From Apostichopus parvimensis (taxonomy: Eukaryota > Echinodermata > Holothuroidea > Aspidochirotida > Stichopodidae): a stretch of DNA of 50,444 nt. The translations under genes and the position numbers were made by a program. Below, one piece after another: positions 46,191-50,444 of this stretch. Location: the NCBI GenBank assembly GCA_000934455.1, contig KN882215.1:309422-359865 (forward strand), read 5' to 3'. Within the stretch, counting starts at the first letter, position 1. Every line of letters starts with the position of its first letter. A model generated the notes under the pieces. The model searched no databases. It saw only the letters and a list, made by a program, of their open reading frames with translations, and was not told the origin of the DNA.

Positions 46191-47110
46191 CTTCATAGTT
46201 AGATTGATTGGTGTACCCTTTTATGTGTGAATATTGAATGTATACAACACAATGCAAACATGCGGTTTATAAATGGTTCCTTTTTTTTTCTTTTTTTATT
46301 CTTTTTCTTTTTACAAAGACACTTTGTATATTAAAGACGTGTCATGTGGATGACACATTCAGAACAGAAGTCCAGAAAAACAACTGATTCTCTATAAAGT
46401 CCAGAGTTTCACTCTTGGGGCAAAATTCTGCTTGAACTTTGTCTTATATTTTAGTCAGAAATATCACAATTATCTCTGTCATTTTATGATGTATTTTTTC
46501 TTCCTTTAAAAATCACCATGCCACTTTAAGAAGCAGTGATATGTGATACGTTGAGTGGTATGTGTTTGTTAGTTCTTCTCGTTTTCTACGTCCATTTCTT
46601 CTCTCTCCTAACTCTCCTGACGGTATCCAGACAATTTGTACCGGAACTACGTCAGTCAGTCCCTGCCAGTTTCATCATAAAGAAACAATGTGTAAATAAT
46701 GTTTACTGTAAATATTTCCATGTTTACCTTTAAAAGAAAATGGGGCTCTTTTGAGGATTTATAGTATTTGAAAAGTTCAAAGAGGATAAGACTGTTAAAT
46801 GTGTATGGAAATATCTTATCACCTCTTCTGTCACAGAAGTCTTCACAGTTGGAGAAACGTTGAACTATTCTTAATCAGATGTATAATATTCTGTAGTTTC
46901 GTGTTTGGATGCTTATATTAAAAGGGCACAAAGGTGATTCTTACATTTGGGTGCTTCATCTCTCAAATGAATGAAAAATTTATATCTGTTTTTTTTGTTT
47001 TCCCCATTCATCATTTTGTCTGTCAAACACACTTGCAAATATAATTTTTGAGATGATTGAGATTTGGTAATCCTCCAAGGATGAAATAAATTGCACTAAA
47101 GTAGTGATAA

Positions 47111-48540
47111 TTTATGTCTTGTCTTTTCTTTATCAGTAAGTCTTATTAATTAGGGTGAATCGATGCCCCACCACACCCCAGCCTACCCCTCCAAAGAAGA
47201 ACAGAAATCTATAGAGTACCATAATACAGAAGCTAGTTTTAGGAAGTATTTAGTACTTCTAGTGATTACATTAAGGTGGCATCCTCCTATTAGGGGCTAT
47301 ATCAATCCGTCCAAGTTTTCTCCTCTCTCAAGAAAAGTGCTGAAAAGCAGCAGGAGAATATCTTTCTTGATATGTATGATCAAGCAAAATCTGGTTTCTT
47401 GTAGCTTGCATGTTGAAGAGCATGAATGTAAATACATGTGGTGCAAAAATTAGGGTAATGGTAGCAATTTTAGGACACTTTGGGCGTCCCAGGAGCAGTG
47501 GATGAAAATTATTTACTACTGGGTAAAGAGATTTGTTTACAAGTGACAAAACTTCAGGCTATCTTAGCAAAGAAAATCTTCACGGTCACGATACGGGAAA
47601 TTGATGGTGCCATGAATGGAAAACTTGTCAGCTATCCAGTGATGGGTACCGTTCAGCTAGTGAGAACTATCTAGACTTAAAGACCACATTACTTTGATGA
47701 ATTAGTGTGCAAGTCAATGGGGTATTTAATGGGAATATGCAAGCTTAAGGATGACTTCAGACATAATTAAGTTACTAGTTGGAATGCCCCTTTAAATTAA
47801 GGTTAAAAATGATGTCGATCTCACAATGCAGTCCTGTATGTTAAGGTTCATACTTCTTTTCATAAATTCTAACAAATCTACCAAATACGCTTTAACTTCA
47901 TAATGAGCAATGGTCTTCTAGAGCATCCGTGGATAAATCCTTGCCAAGGTTTAAAAGTATATTAAACGTATTACTTGAAGCGCAAAAAAATGTTTAATCA
48001 CCTAGCTTTGTCTTGTATCTGTGGTCAGTGTGCTAGACTTAGTAATCCAGCCATTTCAATTGATGAGGCTGATACTTTTAAAGGATTATTTTTCTTAACA
48101 TAAAATCGGCAAAGAAATATAGCATCGTATCAGTAATTCTTAACAGTTTCCAAACATCGAAATTTATTTTAAATCTGATATTTATTGGGTCATTTCTCAA
48201 AAAGTAAAACTCATATAGATTAAAACTATTTCGCAAAAGGAACTCCTAATATGCTACCCGAACTGATAGCAATCTACGTGTTCTTATTTAATAGTGTAGC
48301 AAACAACATACCAAAGCTAATTCCGTATGCCTACAGATATATCCCAGAGATATGAACGGGACTTTAAAAGTGTGAGACCAAACTCGTGAATTTTCATTTA
48401 TGATAGGGCTTGGGGCGGACGAAGGTTTACAAAGTTCCTTTTAGACATTGACTTACTCAGCATGATCTTTTGCGTTGCCTGAAATCAGCGACTTCAGTTT
48501 GAATACCAGTTTAGTTTCTAATAATCGCAATAACAACTTT
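47111..48540. other. Intergenic, no feature seen
   Basis: Short open frames here lack conserved motifs and splice context. I see no RNA gene or clear repeat. Confidence 0.5.
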
Positions 48541-48800
48541 TACACTGTATACTGCCGGGCAGCTGTGCCTCCCCCCCCCCTTCCCCTATCCTTTGAGACA
48601 TTTTAGTATCATTGAGAGTGATTATATGCCAATTGGTGTTATAGTTTGCAACAATAGTTTGAAACAATTGTTTGGGTTGTATCAGCATATTCAAGTTAAA
48701 TATGTATGTTCTGCCATTACAAATGATTATTTAAATATTGTCTGCCAGTGGGAGGGGTGAACCCCTTCCTCCTTACACTAGTATTCTGTCTGCCAGTGAG
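48541..48800 (+). repeat. Possible dispersed repeat with C-run (copy 2)
   Basis: Shares CCTTTGAGACATTTTAG and TATTCTGTCTGCCAGT, in the same order, with 16858-17165. It contains a run of about 10 C. Confidence 0.35.
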
Positions 48801-49189
48801 CCAACCCCTTCAGAAGAATGCGTGGTCGTACCCTAGCTGTGTTACAATGATGGATATATAGTTACAATTCAATGCAAAATACAGCTAAAAATTAAGGGAG
48901 CAAACTCGATCACCATTATCAGCCGCCTCGGTATAGACTATTTTGGCAAATATTTACATTCTCCAAGATGACCACAGAGTAAGAGACTCGGATCTAAGTG
49001 ATCGCGAGCGGGACGGCCCTACCCAGATCGGGGTCTAATGTAAACGTACGGAGAACTCAGATTCAAAACTCCTTTCAACTCGTTTTAATGCCGAACACCG
49101 AGAGTAGGGTCGGATCCGTAATGTAAACATGGCCTACAAGTGAAACGGAAGTCTTCGGACCCAGCGACACAGTAGGCTATAGGCATATG

Positions 49190-49559
49190 TGGACCAGAAT
49201 ATATTTTAAATTGAATCATTCTTTCCTCGAAACGTTTACTGCCAATCGGACTGCACTGCCGGAAGGGCCCTATTAGGACTTCCGGTGGCGCAGAAGGGAC
49301 ATTGCAGATACATTTGCGAAGCCAAATTAAAAATCAGGGCCCGGAGTGGAATTTTGCTTCAATAAGTGTTTTGGTGGTAGTGACAGATAACTTAAAACCT
49401 CTCGCCGAAAGATTTCATTACATTATGGTAACCCGATCCCGCAACGCATTCTGTAGCAGACGACATCACAAACTTTTAACTTAGTCCGAGGAAAGCTTCA
49501 CAGGAAACGTAGCGAATTTTCTCGTTAAACTGGACACGGAGACAGCGTTCTCACATACT
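49190..49559 (+). promoter_or_regulatory. Possible promoter and non-coding first exon of a downstream gene
   Basis: Relatively GC- and CpG-rich compared with its surroundings, with two ETS-like cores (CCGGAAG at 49259 and ACTTCCGG at 49278). A good donor follows at 49559|49560 (CATACT|GTGAGT). No coding sequence can be assigned, and the gene body would lie to the right of the window. Confidence 0.35.
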
Positions 49560-49560
49560 G

Positions 49561-50444
49561 TGAGTACAGTAGAAGTTGTTATTATCTCATAATAGTTTTT
49601 AACATGCGTCAATCTTTGTTTCTGGACAAATATGCAACTCCATAGATTTCCCTTCAGGCTAGGCTCAACGTTAGCGGCTATACTAAGTAGTCCATAATTT
49701 AGGCCTATCGTGTGGTTGTTTACCTAACCTAATTTACATAGTGCCTACCACGAGTTTCGTTCCGTAAAGAGAATAAACCAGCAAAGGTACCAATTTCAGA
49801 AAGCTGGCAAATTCATTTCCTCAGATCTAACGATGTACGTGCTTTATCAAGAAAGTCTGACATTGACATTTTGTGAATGTTCATAACATATTCAATAGGG
49901 CCAGTTGGTCAAGCAAATGTAATTGGCGATGCTTTCGTGCAAGGGCGGCAAACGGGGGGGGGCACAGGGGGCACGTGCCCACTTTTCCCCCACTTTTCCT
50001 CAGGATAAAAATGTGCCCTTTTTCTACATAAAAAATTGTACTCTTGATCACCTTATTAGGTCAGCGATATTTCAGTAAGAGATCTAATCCTAATTTAGAA
50101 GTAATAATGAATTTCTGTGGGTCAAACTCAAATAGCTACCACAAGGCTTCTAGCATTCTGGTGAGTGACATTATGCATATTCAATTTGTCAAAAAAATCC
50201 TAATACATTCCAAAAATACATTGCTATTTAAAAAATACATTGCTACATTGTGACTTTGTAATAAGCAGAAGCCATTTATAGCCTACTATGAATAATGAGT
50301 TTAGTTTTAATATCCCATAACCTACCCCATCCTTTCGTATTTTGACATATTTCATTTGCTTTCATGCATGTATCGATCGCGTGTGCATGGACTTGGACTT
50401 TATAATGATTTCACCTCATTTTGTCTCGAAAGAAAACTTGTTCC
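49561..50444. other. Right-end sequence, no gene recognised
   Basis: AT-rich. A GC-rich island at 49945-50000 (GGGGGCACGTGCCC palindrome) may be a repeat fragment. No conserved coding motif is seen. Confidence 0.4.

Larger units (their letters stand above)
44830..47110 (+). other. MCM4 3' flank / probable 3'UTR
   Basis: No coding sequence is seen after the MCM4 stop. Candidate poly(A) hexamers are ATTAAA at 45216, ATTAAA at 46330 and AATAAA at about 47086; none is decisive. A T/C-rich run lies at 46280-46312. Confidence 0.5.

Noticed and set aside
47163..47453. 96-codon plus-strand frame as a gene
   Set aside because: No conserved motif, biased composition typical of AT-rich intergenic DNA, and no splice or promoter context.

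Overview
This is a nuclear genomic window from an animal. It is AT-rich and carries four intron-rich housekeeping genes that I could reconstruct exon by exon. Every internal junction used has GT..AG ends and the codon phases close across each one. The proteins are clearly metazoan. Several tRNA-derived SINEs and small DNA transposons fit a marine deuterostome, and an echinoderm such as a sea cucumber is my best guess. That assignment is inference: no rRNA or mitochondrial sequence is present to settle it.

Layout: (1) 109-6235, minus strand: the 5' seven coding exons of a VPS9D1-like gene (MIT-like N-terminus, proline-rich linker, conserved coiled region), running off the left edge. (2) 7462-13911, plus strand: complete NDUFV2, the 24 kDa [2Fe-2S] subunit of mitochondrial complex I, 7 coding exons, 244 aa. 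(3) 16146-29959, minus strand: complete METTL3, the catalytic m6A RNA methyltransferase, 16 coding exons, 531 aa. (4) 31435-44829, plus strand: complete MCM4, a subunit of the replicative helicase, 16 coding exons, 930 aa. From 44.83 kb to the right end there is an MCM4 3' region, scattered repeats and a possible first exon of another gene near 49.5 kb.

The genes alternate in orientation. VPS9D1/NDUFV2 and METTL3/MCM4 are head-to-head pairs with short shared upstream regions. NDUFV2 and METTL3 are tail-to-tail, with putative poly(A) signals only about 200 bp apart. The METTL3/MCM4 upstream region holds E2F-like sites and a CACGTG box.

The accessory signal lies in the introns. A 376-bp tandem duplication copies the edge of a VPS9D1 exon; a solo LTR then landed in one copy, and the other copy preserves the empty site. 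An NDUFV2 minisatellite repeatedly copies the exon 6/intron boundary, including the splice donor. In METTL3 there is a copied splice acceptor and a pair of inverted repeats around exons 14-15. A fold-back element in METTL3 intron 1 carries an exact 42-bp array whose units are themselves palindromic. A TTAA-flanked MITE family occurs four times and three SINE families are present. One 50-base assembly gap sits in an MCM4 intron.
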